Positions 15,001 through 30,000 of a DNA stretch of 64,000 nucleotides are shown here, piece after piece (the stretch's first letter is position 1; the number at the start of each line of letters is the position of its first letter). The position numbers and the translations under genes were made by a program. The stretch comes from Gorsachius magnificus. Taxonomy: Eukaryota; Chordata; Aves; Pelecaniformes; Ardeidae. The stretch covers positions 116,086,837 through 116,150,836 of the forward strand of contig CM067083.1 of assembly GCA_034008185.1 (NCBI GenBank), given 5' to 3'. The notes under the pieces are model-generated. The model ran no database searches. It was not told the DNA's origin and saw nothing but the letters and a program-made list of their open reading frames with translations.

Positions 15001-18000
15001 TTATTGAGTGCCATTAGATTTCTTCATGGGGAGATGTAATAACTTTTTTTAGATCCAAACATATCCACTAAAAGATAATACCTCTCTGAACAAACCTTGC
15101 CTTGTTTATATCCTTGGATTATCACACCTGCAATAACACTAGTACAATGTCATTCTTGTAGTCATGTGTGTGCAAACATGGAAGAACTAGCTCAAGGAAC
15201 TTGTAATACAAATTATATGTATACATATAGTAGGAAAGATCAGTTGGTGTAGTAGATGTATTTATTTGATGTATACATGATGGATTACAAATAAAATACT
15301 TCAAAGGTTTTTAAAGAGGGTTTGAATGACAAGTTTATATGCCTCTCTCTATAAGCAATTTCTCCAAAATAGGGTAAAACTTCCCACAATTTTCTACCTT
15401 CAATAAAACCTTCAGCTATCTTATTCAAAGGTATCTGTAAAAGTGTAAGTGGTTTCCTGAGTTACCTTATTTGGCCAGTAAGAGTAACTTCAGAAATCTT
15501 CTTGTTGTTAAAGTCTAAGACAAAGGTATATGCTTTCTTCGAAGGAACGGATTCATCAATAATTCTGAAGTTTGTACCAAAGTCAATGTCAACATCTGGA
15601 ATGTGGACATCACTGGTCAAAATCCTTCTGTCTCTGTTGTACCTGAAGGTCAGTGTGGCCTCATGCTGCTTTACACCTGGAAAATATAATGTCCTTTGGT
15701 TATTTGCAACTATGGAATCTATTTGGACTTTTCTTAAAAGGAAAATAAAAAAGGATCAACTGGAAATTATATCACCCTGAAGATCTAATGCAACCTTTGA
15801 TGAGTCTGAATCAGAAACTGGGTCATCTTTTTTCTCCTCATCTTCTAAACACACCATGGGCTGAGCCACTAATCCTGTCACTACTTTTGTTATGTAAACT
15901 TGCCATCCCACAGATTGTCCCTTTGAAAAATTTGCTGTATATGCAGTTCTTCTCAGTTTGTATGCTTTACTTCCACATTTCATAAGAAATGGTATTTTTC
16001 TCTTGCATTAACTTCACCTCTTCCTTCCTTCCATTCACCAACATCACACTTCTATTTAAATCATGGGGAAGCATTTTTGGGGTACAAAATCAGCCTCTGA
16101 TCATGAAAATTTTGCACTGGGATTGCATACATGACATGAAATACAAGTTAAAATGTTGGCCTGTTTGGGTGTGAAAATGCTGTTTTATACTGTAAAGATT
16201 TCTATTATGATTTATTCATACAAATATTTTTCCCATTAAATGACACAGTTCAAAAATGAGCTAACCCCTATTGCTTTTTTGGACTCTTACCTTCTGCCTG
16301 GACAGCAAACTTTAAGGTGTCTATCAGGTCATCTCCCTCTCTCTGCAGGTCATAGTTTGCACTTGCAGAGTATTCCTTCACCTCACCTGTGGACACTAGT
16401 TCAACTTCAAATCTAAATAAGGAGTAAATAAATGTCTTGTAAATAACTATTTTGTCCATGACCACAAACAGAAGAATTCATACAATTCTTAAAAGCTTTC
16501 CTTCTGTGCTGCTCCTGCTAGTCTGTTTTCAAAGATTTTTAAAGGTAAGCTTTATGTGAGAAGGTGCTATAGATACTAAGCTCTAAGAGGGAAGGTTAGT
16601 TAACACAAAATAAACAGTTAAAGCTGCTATGACTTACCTGGATTCTCCAGTCAAGGGATAATATGGAGCTGCTTCTGTGGCACTGGCATTAGAGTACAAT
16701 AATTTGGTGCAGAAATTTAGACCAGCAATGAAAGGCTTGCAAGAAGTCCAGGTTTCTCGGTTCTCAATCAGAGGTGGAATCTCTTCAGTTTTAGTTGGAG
16801 ACACCAAATGTAGCGTATTGCTGGAACAGAAAAGTGAGCCATTTATTCCCAACATTATTGTTTTCTGAAGAAAAATCACTTATTAAGGTAGGGGCTTAGT
16901 GAAAAACATTTGGTGGTTAAATGATCAAGTGTTTATTATTATAATTATTGATAATCATAATTCTGTGTATTGAGCCATTTGCTCTCTTTAAAATTAATGC
17001 AAGTAGTTCATTTAAATTCAGTCTAAAACCAGACATTGCTATTATAATAATTTTGTGTGAAAGAAACAAAACAATAGAAATTGTAAGAGTCTTGTTGAAA
17101 ATTTCAGAAAATAGTGACAAATTAAAGAATCTGTAAGCCATGACTTGCAGTCGCCACTTATCTGGGCTATTTGCTTACCTTACAAAAGAAGTTATCCTGG
17201 TTTTACAATGTCTGGGATTTTTCTGGACAAAAAATTTCTCCATGCCTGCCCTAGCCTCTCAATTCCATTACAATAAAAACCAAGAAGAGAAGAGAAGAAC
17301 ATAGCTTTCTAAGTTCTCGTTCAGTTCTTGTTACCTGATACTGAGGAGCTTTGCCGGAGTCTTCGGAGCAGGAATGCTGAATTTCAGCTGTCCAGCTTTC
17401 ATACTAACATGTGCTTCAATTCCAGACTCATGGAATATATTAGAATTCATCTCCACACCACTTCTAGCAAATTCAGGCATGTTTATTCCTAAGTGTGTCA
17501 CAAACTCAATTGCTACTGAAGGTTTAGCAATGAGTTCTGCTTGCATCTGTTTAATAAAAACAAAATGGTGTATTTATTTGCTCAATAGACTTCTTGTTTT
17601 ATAAAATATTATTGATAATCTAGAGGTGAGTTTTATATAATTGATTTTGTTATTCAGAAAATTTGATTTCCAAGTCACATAAGTAGAGGACCACATAAGT
17701 GGTAACTGTAAGGTAACAAATAGAGCAAGACGATAACACCATGAACCTTACCTACTTCAATGTAAAATTACTCATGCTTCAGAAAGATTTTGTACATGGA
17801 ACTACTTGCATGTATTGTTAAACGTGAAGACAGCCGGTTTTCCATTGTAAAAAAAATAAACCAGCAATTTTCCAAAAAAATGAGCAAACTATTTGACAAA
17901 AAAGAAACGGATCCAAGATTTGAATTTCTCTAAACCAGCTTATTTTCAAGCTTTTTGTTTGGCCATTACAGGAAGAGAGGACATAATGCAAAATTCTGGA

Positions 18001-21000
18001 AAAGATTTCAGAGGTAACAAAAAGGCAACCAGTACTAAATTTGAGGACATTTTTTTAATTTTTACTTAAACCGTGTATATGGTGGAAATTAACAGTTTAG
18101 GTGAACTGAAACTATTGAGAAATTTATATAAAATATTGACTAAATGAGAGCAGAATAGTTATTAAAATTGTAAAAAAGAATGGAAATATTTAATTTTTTT
18201 TATTTTAAATGGATAATTAATTTTGTGTCACATTCTCTTTAATTGTTACAATTTTTAAATGTTTCCTTTCAGATGAAAAAATGTTCAATTCAATTTTCAA
18301 TATTTCTTTTAACTGAAAATGAAAATTTTCACTTTGAATTGGGCACATCAAAATTTTCTATTAACTGTTCGGTTTGAACAGCAAATTCATATGATGTAGC
18401 TTTTGTCCTATTCTCATTTGAGAGCAAGGAAAGAGAAATAAACAGAGATTAAAATAATTACTTTTGAAAGTGTGATTAAGATACTTTTAATTCATAAATT
18501 TTACTATGTCTCACACAATTTATTATATGTATTACTTCTTACTTTAATGTAAATCTCATCCACAAATTAACTGGAAACCTCTAATATGCAAGTTGTTTTC
18601 ATTTGAAGAGTATTTTGTAGTCTTTAAAATTCTTCTGGTGTTACAGTTTTATCCCTAAATGAGAGTGTAGATTATTTGGAGGAGACAAAATATAGACAGC
18701 TGTTGAGACTTACGCTTTTTTGATGAAGCTTCACAGCTACTTTGGCCCCAGGTGTTGCTATTCCAGACAAGGCAAACTTCAGTTGTAAACCTGCTCCAGT
18801 TGGGAGCTCAAACTCATTGTCCATGAACATGTAGTGGACAAATAAATCTCTGTCAATGCCTTTTGAGATGGCTTGTGCAATCTGTGAGACAAACAAGGAA
18901 ATGAACATGAACAAATCTACACTTTGGAATATGTACATTTAAAAATTGTTAATGGAGTGATTGTAACTGTATAATCCAAAGATTGATTTTGTAGATTCCT
19001 TCCTTCAAAAAATGTACTAAAGACTGTTTGTCAAAATCCCAGCTTTAAACGAATACTAGATTTTATCACCTGCCTTGATACACACAGATCACCTACTTGA
19101 CATACACATACAAAGGTGAATTGGTTTATATATCATGCAACATTCTGGCTTCTCTAAAGTCAATGGGGAAGTGGTTTTTTACTTCAATGAACAAAGGGTT
19201 TTACCAAATACTCCTAAACTGTACATCTTCTTGTCTTTTTAATGTGACAAATTATTGCTTAATATTAATATACATTTTCATAATTAGAAATTTAGTAGTA
19301 TAACATAATGGTCAACACTAAGATTTTGGGCATTGTTGCAGTAGATATCTCAATCATACAATAAGATCTGAACCTTCCCTTTTTCATTCCTCACACCCAT
19401 CTTTCAGGAGGACTCCACCTGGTTATTGAGGAGTCTTCATGGGTTTCTCAGAGTCCTTCAACTAAACCTGGATATTTTACTTTAAATAATTTTATTTTCA
19501 TGCTGCTATCAAATATCCATTCTTTACATAAAAGATAAACACAACTTAAATCTTAAAAAAATCTTCTAGAAAAAAAAAAAAGTATATTTTGGTGCATCAG
19601 AAACATACCATTTCGGGAATAGTCTGAAGAGTTTTAACACTCTTTAAAATCATGCTTCCCAGCAATTTGAAATCATTCAGTTTCATGTACCCAAGTTCTT
19701 CTCCCAGGATTCTCAGATATGCTCTTCCTTCAGGAGCTTCCTTGTTGCCCAATTGTTTTATCAGCTTTTCAAAGTTAAGCATTATTCCTTTCATGACATC
19801 CTGAAAATTCAGTTAGAAAGTAGTAAAACAGATTTATGAGAAATCTGTAAGATCATATATCTAGAACAGTTTCTTAGTGAATGTCAGCTAATCTGCACAT
19901 GCATTTCTTATAGATTTGTCTCCAGACAAAGGCCCCTCCCACATACAATTAAGAAAAAAAATTGTTAAAGAGCATTAAGGATTTCTATTTTAGCTTACTA
20001 GAAGAGGAGAAGGCTCATATACAGTAAAGAGGGAAGTGCTCTAATTATTGTGTAAAGATAGGAAAGCTGTGCCACACAGAGAATGTTTTCAAGCTGTACC
20101 TGATCCTGCTTGCCATCGTGGGAGTAACCAAAGTAGTCAAAAAGTGCTTTGGAAACCTGCTCTGGCACTCTGCCTTCAACCCAGTACAAGGCCTTGCTTG
20201 CAGCATCTGGAAAAAATCCCTTGTCTCCAAACAAAGCTTCCAGTGTTGGTTCAAACCCCTTTCCATCCAAGCCAAGCTGAAATGAACAGGACAATGCGAT
20301 AACTGAGACAGTTTCCCCACTTATTTGGAGCTTTACAACAAACAGACTTTCTGGGGAACAAATAATGTGTTTAAAGTGTATCCTACAAGTCTGTGATTCT
20401 TAAGGGAAGATATGGAATACAGGTCTTACAATTAATTTTATCTCTTTGGTAAGGTCCAACAAAAAACCTACACATAGGCTGTATCTCACTTAAAATCTAC
20501 TAGGAGTACTTCAGTGTGCCAGTAATGATTCATTAGCATGAAGTCAATTTGTTACAGATGGGTTCATTTTCCCCTAGCTGAGGCGTTTAATAACTCCAAC
20601 AGGGTCGTCCATGGAGTTAGTGGCAAGTGACATCACATAACGGATGGCTTGCTCTAAAGCCCATTGAGATCAAATGAAAGTCCCCTTGTAAGCATAGTGA
20701 TCTTTAGACTTCTCCCAAAGCTTGTAAAAACAATACATTATTCAGAGAAAGTTGTTATAAGAAAACAGAAATGAGAAAGAAAACAGTTGAATCCTAGCAA
20801 AAGGGTTTGGTAATTGTTATACCTCAAAGATATCGCTTGGGCCAAATCCATACACATCCAGGGTGGTTTTTAGCATAGTCTCTCTGGGAACATAGCTGTT
20901 TGGATCAAACACCACATTTCCCTCTACTTTGGCAGAGATGGGATCAACTCCAGGTACAGAAACTCTTTTGGAAATCTGATAATTTTGTGAGAATTTTCTG

Positions 21001-24000
21001 AAATCTTTGGCTGTTGGAACCTGGTTTCCTTTAAGAGCTTCTTCAACTCGGCTTTTTAGACTAGGAAAGAGAATAGCAATACAATTGTGATTAGTATAAA
21101 TTCCAAAAACTCATTTAGTCTTAGTTGAGGGATTTCTTGTGTCACTTGCAGACATTCATACAACTGAGGTGATTGCAAATGGCTAGCTCTCTTGCACATT
21201 TTAACAGTAAAAACAAGACTTAAGGCAAAGACTGTAAGCTGGCACTGCTCTGACAAAGCGATAGATTTGCTCAGTGGATGTGCTTGTTCAAACAAAGAAA
21301 ACAAACAAGCAAACAAAAAAAAAAACCAAGCGAAAAATGCACTGCTAAATTACTACTACTGCCATTATGGCCAGAACTTTGTTATTCCTAGGAGACCAGA
21401 ATATAATTAAATTTTATTACTCTTCAATGCCTACTTCTTCAGAGTCCAGGATGTTGGCAATGTGTGAGGCAACAAAGCTTTTCACTTGCTCGTTCTTCTC
21501 CTTTGTGAGGACTCTCAAAATCTTTGCGAGATCACTTGGGGAAGGATTTTTCATCAGTATGAGATAGGCTGCTAGACGTTTCTCTGTAGGTGCATCCCCT
21601 TCTTGGAATGCTTTCAGAAGGGCTGAACGGTCCTATATAGAGAAAGGTTTGCACTGATGAGCAGGCAGGTAGATGATACTGCTAAACTCTTTTGGGAATA
21701 GACAGGATGAAGTAATTTCCAGGATGTAATTTATTCAGGATCACATAACTATTTCTACACCATATTTCTATAACTGACCAAAAATGTTTCATTGAAGCTA
21801 TTTTGATAAAGTTTCTTTTGATGGAATATGTCATAGATGGTTTTATATCCTATATCTGGCAGGTTACTTTTTTCTTTAGAATACTTAGTGTTGATTTTTG
21901 GGAATCAGCAGTGTTCTGGTCTGCAGACAAAGCCTCAAATTTTGGAAAAAAGATCATTCAGTTTAGGAAAAGGAGGTGATAAAAGTCTTCTGCTGCAGCA
22001 AAATCAAAAAGATAGCTTGAAAATAAATAATAATTAAAAAATTAAATGCTTTAAATTAAACTGAATCTGAGCACATGAGCTCCAGGTGTTTCCAGGCTCT
22101 CAGTCTCATTAAGCTTTGTCTGGAAACAAGTGCATGTCTCTTAGAGTAGAAATTTGTCGATATTGAAACTATTTCACTATATTAACCTGAAGTGCTCTGT
22201 ATAATGTCACCCATTCTGTAAAGTAAACATAAATCTAACCAGTACTATTAATAACAACGACAACAAAATGCCAGTATAAAATAGGAATCTGATTTTTTTT
22301 TAGTTAAATCCATTTAAATCTGGACTAATTCATTAGTTAAACCCACCTTTAAATAAGTGGAACTCCATTTAAGACACTCTAACAGAGACAGATCCAAATT
22401 TCCCATTTAAACTGACACTATCTATACAAAGCAACTGCATCTCAAAGGAGCAACACCTACTACGTCAGAAGTTTGCAGAACTTCCCAGATATGTTTATGG
22501 AAACTAAACTAACTAAAGGAGTTCTAAAAAAGCTGGAGACAGCTAAAAGGAGATAGGAAAACTATGAAGTAATGGGAAATGGGAATGTTTCTACATATTC
22601 AAGAACTTCTGTGAACAGTCAAGGTGAACTGAAGATGCTTTATGCTTGTTCTTGTGACCCAATTTACCTCTTCAGTAACAGTTATTTTCCTGAATGCCTG
22701 GATGGCTGCCTTCTGAACTGAAAGTGATGCAGCTTCATTTCTCATACATGTCTTAAGTAAAGATTTCAGGTTGGGTTTAGCTTTCTCCATTACTGCACCC
22801 ATGTTTCCAATAGCCTGTCAATGGTGAAAACACAGAAAGATGATAAATATTTTTGCTCCACCAAGACAAATAGAGTAATATATGCACTACAATTTAAAAT
22901 AATAGCCTGCACAAGGAAAGAAGGAAATAAAAATACCCGAAGTGTGAGGTACGTGAGTTCATCTTCCCCAGAACAATCAGTGCCGAGCAGTGATACCATG
23001 AAGTCTGCAACATCTGTTATTTCATCTGTCACAATCATCTTCTCATTAAAGAACCTAAAGAAATAGAGAAACACATTAGAAACAAAAGGAGATAATATGA
23101 AATGTCTATTTATTTTTTATTGCCAAAGAGCAAATTCATGAGAATAACAAAAAAATCCTCAAAAAGTGACCACTCTTAGGGTTTAGTCTAAGCATTGTAA
23201 TGTTTTCTTGAGGTTATTTTGTACAGTTATGTGCTATCATTACTTACTTAGTAACGGAATGACTCAAGGCATAAAAAGAAGCTCTACTTGGCTGATACTG
23301 GGCCATGGCAAGAATTTCCCGTATTCTTTTCGGAGTTGGAGAAGGCAATAGTCCCAGGGTATATGTGACCAGGTCTACCACAAGTGGATTCACGTTTCCA
23401 GTTCTCAGTATTTGAAGGACTGCACCATAGCACTCTGGAGTCCCGCACTGAGTCAGGGCCTGAACTGTGATGGCACTGAAAGGAAAAGAGAAGACTTTGA
23501 TTAATCAATTCTCTGTTTGCAGTTTTCACTGCATGTTGCATGTTTGAAATAAACATTGGACAAGTTTATTAAGGTGTTTTTAGATAAATGAGAATACTTA
23601 TGCATGACTGGGAAGCAAATCACACAATTGCTTATAAAAAAGACGTTTCCTAGTTTTACAAGTTATACTAATAACATGATTAGCTACGAACAAAAAAGTA
23701 TTAACAATGCTACAATTACACAGACATAACTTTTTTTTCTCCACAACAGACTTTCCCACAACTTTTAAGTACTATAATATAATATATTGGACCAGATTGA
23801 GGCTCTAGTCCCTCTAAAGACTGAACACATAAAGTATGTGTAAATTGACTCAAGTCCAGCTAGGACAGAAGAGTAAGGGTGAGGAGTGGAGAGCAGGGTC
23901 AGATCAAAGAATTGTGCCCTTCCACATCTCCAAAAACATCACTTTCAAAACTGTGTTCTTTGCAACAAGTCAGACTAGGGAGTTTGGAATTACAGTCATT

Positions 24001-27000
24001 GCCCTTGCGAAAAACTGCACGAAAGATAATATAACCACAGGGTTGCATCTGGCATACACGCTTCGGATGGTGTTAGGGAGAAAACCCCTGTACTGGGCTG
24101 TGTTATACTCCAATTTATAGTTCAGCTTCTCTGATAAGTTTGGAAGATTTGATGGGGGAATGATCAAAACAATATTAGTTCTGCATAGGAGGCTAGAACT
24201 TGTGGATATGTTTGAATTCTTATACTGTTCTCATATATTTAATGTTCAAGTTCCAATTAACAACTGAGCATTTATGATGGTAAAATGTGAAATCCACAAG
24301 TTTTTACTCTCTCTTCCTTCTCTCTCTAGATAATTCTGAAGATCTAATTAACCTCTAATTTAAAACAATTTACAGCAAATCATCAACTTTTGAATGGATT
24401 TGCTATGGCATTGACATGTGGTATACTCGCACAATGAACTGTTGCAACATACCTTGAAGTTTCCATCATCTTTGGTATAAGAGAGCCAAGAGTGGTGCTA
24501 TGTAAACTTCTGAGTCCAGAAACAAATCTGTAAAAGAGTCTTGCTCTCTGCTGGTTCTGCTGGGAAGCTGTAAGTTTCTGCAGTTCTTGAAGGACTTTCA
24601 GAACAGCATCCCCCTGCCTGGGAAATTTGGCATCTGTACTTTCCAGTGCAAGTCCCTTCTCTTCTAGTTCATCTAGGAATTCAAAAAATTGCATTCTTTA
24701 TCAAGGAGCTATGTTCATTTTTATCTTCTGTCATACATTCAGTATAAATATAAACTCTGTAGATTATTTTATGTGATAACTGTTGAAGTTTAACAGCTGA
24801 ACAGTTTCTAAAAATAATGGTATGGAATTTAAATGTAATTCTCCCAAAAGTTGAATAATACCTATATGCATAAATTCTTTTAAATTTTCACGAAGGTGAT
24901 TCCTTAATACCTTTTATATTAGCATAGTTTGCTTTTTCAACTTTTAATAAATATATCTTAGGAGAACTATGTTATGACTAGGAATACCAACTGCATGTCA
25001 AAAAAGCATGCTTCAGAACCAAATATAAAGTAATCATGGACTGTTTACATTTGGCAGCTGAAGCTAAAAGTTGCATAAGAAATTATGGTTAGCTAAAAAG
25101 TGTTCATTAAACTAATTTCCAATAAGATTAAAATTACTTTCCAAGCAAATTATATTTTTTAATTATAAAGAGTAATTTCAAAATGAAAATGAAAAGACAA
25201 AGATTATTTAAAATTACAGTGATTTTAAACTTTTCAGGTTTTCCCATTTTATACCCCAACCTTTTCCTGACTAAATTGATCACATTTCATTAAAAATTAT
25301 TAATTGTTTTGGTCCCCTCAATTGCATCTTTAATTAATTCACTGTTCAAAAAAAAAAGGTCCCTGTGTTTAACTGGTATTTATATTTTGACCCTGTATCA
25401 GTAATATTGAGAATTGCAGTTATACCTCCATCAAAATGTCTGTTATTGATCTTTGGGGTATCTTCAAGCTTCAGTGTCTGGTTGACCTCCGTCATCACAC
25501 CATAGCGATTTCTAGCAAACAAAGAAAAATTCAGTTCTTTAGTTGGTTCTAAGCACCCTTGAGGGGTCTTGTTATGCTTCCTGACTTCTTGAGAACAAAA
25601 TGCATATTTGGGGATGAAGTCAGGGCAGAATGTGATACATCACCATTTAAAATGAATATTTGTAAATAAAGGGCAATGACAAATAGTGAGCAACCTACTT
25701 GTATGAGGAAGGCAGGAACAGGTGTTTTTCACTGCAGACAGCGTCTCTTATATGCCTTTTCTTCGCATCAATATTGTAATGACAGAATTGAGTGCTCCTT
25801 AGAAGGGTAGATAACGGGATGTTCTGTAAAATAAATAGTTTGGCAGTTATTTTACTGAATATTACAGGAAACAAAAATAGTTTTAAAGGCTTCCACAGTT
25901 TTACTGTAATATTAACAGTTACAGCATATTGGAAACAAAGGTGCATAACTGGAATCATTCTCACACAAAGACAAAATTGTGCCACTATCAATCTTTAGTC
26001 TTAAGTCTCTTCACAGGCAAAAATCCCAATGAAATTGTCCCTCAGGCCTCAGTGAGGTGTTTGGCTTAGTAGTTTCTTCATGACTGCTCCCCTGCTGCCT
26101 GTAACAAAGGACTCCTTCATAGAAACCAGTCTATAATTTTTACAGTGGTTCAGGCCCCTTATAACAGCTGATGTTCTTTTTAGTTTCACTCTTATTATAC
26201 AAATTTTAAAGACTTCTACAACAAGCTGTACAAGTGGCAGAAATTATAAATTATATGAAATCCTAATCATTTGTTTTTGAGGGAAAACATTCAAAAGCAC
26301 AGATGCCAGGAAAAATCTGCCAATATTCCTGCAAGCAAATGCATTTAATTATGCCTGAACAGCATGTCAAACCATTTACTTGGGGCATTTAGAGCCCTGT
26401 CCTCCTGCACATCATATACACATCAGGGTCTGGGTGGACTACATGTTTTACATGAAATTAGAATGTTGAAAATTTTGATCCACAAAACTAAAAATTTGGA
26501 TATGATCTGATAGGTTATCATGTAATCAATAGTACTAACTCCATCTATGAAAAGCTCTCATTTAAAAAATAATGCGAAGAACATGGAAGAAGGTAATTAC
26601 ACTCCTTCCCTTCACCTATTTTTCTCTATTGACTGCCAACAAAACCAGTCTGATCTAATGCAAGGGTGCAGAAAACCTATTTAAGCTTTATTTAAAATAA
26701 TAACCTATTTAGTTGTTGTAGTAGTTGTTTATCATTTTAAGTGATGAAGAATATTATATAATTTTTAATGGTATACTTACTAGTCCCTTTACAATGGCAA
26801 TAGGGCTGACATAATCTCTGATGGGACTGAAGTTGTCACAGGCTTTGAGGTCCCTGTTAATTGAAATATCTTCTGCAACATTTCCTTTTCTAGATTTGAA
26901 TTCAACTTCACTGTCACACTTTCCATAGACAGTATCCTGGAAAGAAGAAAGAAATCAGTGTCTCTGTTCATGCTGTCAGACATTTTCTGTTCTAGCTGAA

Positions 27001-30000
27001 AGGCACCCTTTCTCATCTGAATTTCCAGGTCTTTTGAAAATAATGTTCGGGAGTAACTCTACTAGGCGAGGTTTCTTCCATTTGTTAAGGAAATAAAGTG
27101 AATGCTTTCAAAACACCTACCATTGAAATTGTTTTTACGTTTTCTACTGTTTCTGTTGGCACAAGTAGAGCTGAGATGATCCCTCTCTTGAGATTCAGTA
27201 CATTCAGAGGTTCATCCTTCTCTGGGTACAGCTTGACTTTTGTTCCATCCTGAATGCTGAATTTTAGCTCATGCCTGACCAAAAAAACCCCAACATTAGT
27301 ACAAAATCGTGTTAAAGCCACCCAGTGAAGAACACGTTATCAGTAAATTGCTATGCTATAGCTAAAGCATCATGTTTCTCTTGGTCTATCATTATTTACT
27401 ACTCACTGTTGTTACTATTAGAGAGTATTACTATTAAAGCAGCAAAATTCTAATCAAGGACATTCTGGTATCACCAGACTACGTCATCTAAGGACAAGCA
27501 AATATCAAGAGCAATGGCTGGAAGTTGGAATTGCACAAATTCAGAGAGGAGATAAGTAAATTTTTAGAATGAGGTAATTATTAACTACTGTAATAGACTA
27601 CAAAATGATGGGAAGGATTCTCTACTAGTTGCAGTCTTTAAATAAAACCTTGATTGTTTCCTGAAAAACATATTTTAACACTGTGTCAAGCTGTTTTGAG
27701 ATCTATGGCTTGTGCAACTAGATGGAGTGGATACTGAGGCATTGAAACAAGCATGAAGGTGCACGAGTAAAACATGCACTGATAAGGACTAGAGACTAGT
27801 TGGGCTGAGGGAGTAGTAGCAGTAAGTTACGAAAGCAGATAAGTAAGGAAAAGATAAGTTGCATAAGTCATTAAAGATCGTGATAGGAAATCTGGACTTC
27901 AGTCTCAAATGCCTTTCTATTGCAGAGTCTTTGCACCATGTCAGCAAAGGAAAATTATCTTAAAATGGCTGCACACAGCTTACAAGAGGGAACTTGCAAT
28001 AATCTTTTACGTGACTACCCAACCATTTCTTGATGTAGATGATATAAATGACAAAAAACATTTAGGTGAAAATTCTGGATGGAAAAAAACCCTTCCCTAC
28101 TAGCAATTGAGAATAGTGCCAAGTTATCCCTAAATTACATCAGGGAGAGTTTTGCTGTGGAATCAGCTTATAAATCTACCATGTTATCATGAAATGTGTT
28201 CTATGCCTGAAAAAACATAGTCTGGGTGGACTGTAACATTGCAGCCTGTTCCATGTTAAGCCTACAAGTATTGATTATAATTGACATTGCTTACTTGGAC
28301 ATGGCATTTGCAAAGTCCTCAGAATTCTTTGACTTCTTCAGCATGGCCCTTCCCTCAGTGTCAACACCAAATGTCTCCCTCAGGGAGCAATGCATTGTCC
28401 TCAGGATGAAGTGGCACAGCTGTGGTACCTCCAGTTCAACCTGAAAACACAAATATGATGTGTTTATCCTTTTTTCACTATCATGTTTCCAGGATCATCC
28501 AGTTACAGTTTTGAAAACATGGTATTCCTTAGGTTTTGTAAAGGGTCAGAATCACCCTGCTAGCAGCTGTTGGGAAAGATTCCAAAGTAATCTAAATAGT
28601 TTAAGGTAACTTGAGGGAGAAGACATGAAAGCAGGTATTTGCATGGCTAATGGCATGGATTATACTATATACACAGTAAACAAGCAACTTAGGTTCTGAA
28701 AATTTATAGTACTAGAAGAACTGTATGAAAACTTGAGTCATTACACTGATCAATGTTTAGACTGTCAGAATAGTGTGCTAACTAAAAAACATTTTACCCC
28801 AGTTACTCCATTTCAGAAAAAAAAAAACAACAAAGATGGGAAAGTTTTGGGCAAGATGGACAAGGGACATTGGGTAGTTTTATGGCCTATGGGACCTTTT
28901 ACTCCTACAGCCCTGATCCTGGATTGACTGGGTCAACAGGCTATCAAGTAGTTTTCATGGCATCAACGAGCTGTTTTAGTTCAAATTCTGGAATTGCTTG
29001 ATGGACATTGGTAAACTCAGCCTGGGAGCTAAGGAAAACTGAACTACCCCCTCTCTTGTGTAAAAGTACAGCCAGATCAGGATTGAAATGCACTGGCATA
29101 GTGGTATGAAGGATTTCTGCCATCGTCAGTGCTTTCCGTTTAGGACAGGGAGGGCTTAGTCTTCAGGATTCTCAACATGTGCCTTTCAAAAGAATGGTTG
29201 TGTTTGGAAAAACATTGAAGGATGCTCCCCAGCTGCCAGCTGCCGTGTTATTCAGTATACACTCCCAATTGGTTGTATTTACTCCTCCTTCCCTACCTTG
29301 CAAGTGATCTTTGAACCGCTTCGAGAATCTGCTGTTCCTGGGATCCCACTTGATGTTTCTGCTTCATATAAGTAAACGTATTTTCTGAGGTGTTTGAATC
29401 TGGTTGCATCTTCTGCAATTGGGAAAACAAGAATGCTTTTATGACTTGGGTAGGATATGCTTATGTAGATCCTTAAAATACATGCTTAATGTTGAATAAG
29501 TAAAACGAATACCACATATAAAGAAAGCATGAGGACCCTCCTACTATTTCCTTTTACAGAATACTTTCAGACAAAGTAATGCCTTCATGTCAGCTGGATA
29601 CTTTCTGAAGCATATGACAAAACTTGTGGGGAAATCATAAGTTTTGGGGTCCACTGCTTTGTTTGATGAGATCTGACAATATGACCCCATCTGGCCTTCA
29701 AATCATGCACTATTAAAGTTAATGACAAAAGCTGGGAGAAAACTTAAGATGTGGAACTGTTTTAAAAATTATCCTACTGCTTCTAAATTAAACCAATTAA
29801 ATGGTAGTTTTCAAATTGGTAATAAAATGATTCATTTAAGCTCAGATTTTTCCATTATAATTCAAATGCAAGGAGCTGCTTTATCTAAGTCATGACAGAG
29901 ACTGGAAGCAAATGAACACAGAGAGACACAACACCAAAGCTAGCATTCCTCAATACCATCTCACCTGAATCTACAGAGTATCTTTCTGCTCCAGACTCTC

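Noticed and set aside
20045..20320. Alternative 91-codon minus-strand frame over exon 15
   Set aside because: It is a shadow in another frame of the exon that encodes the conserved [13 protein letters not shown] stretch.
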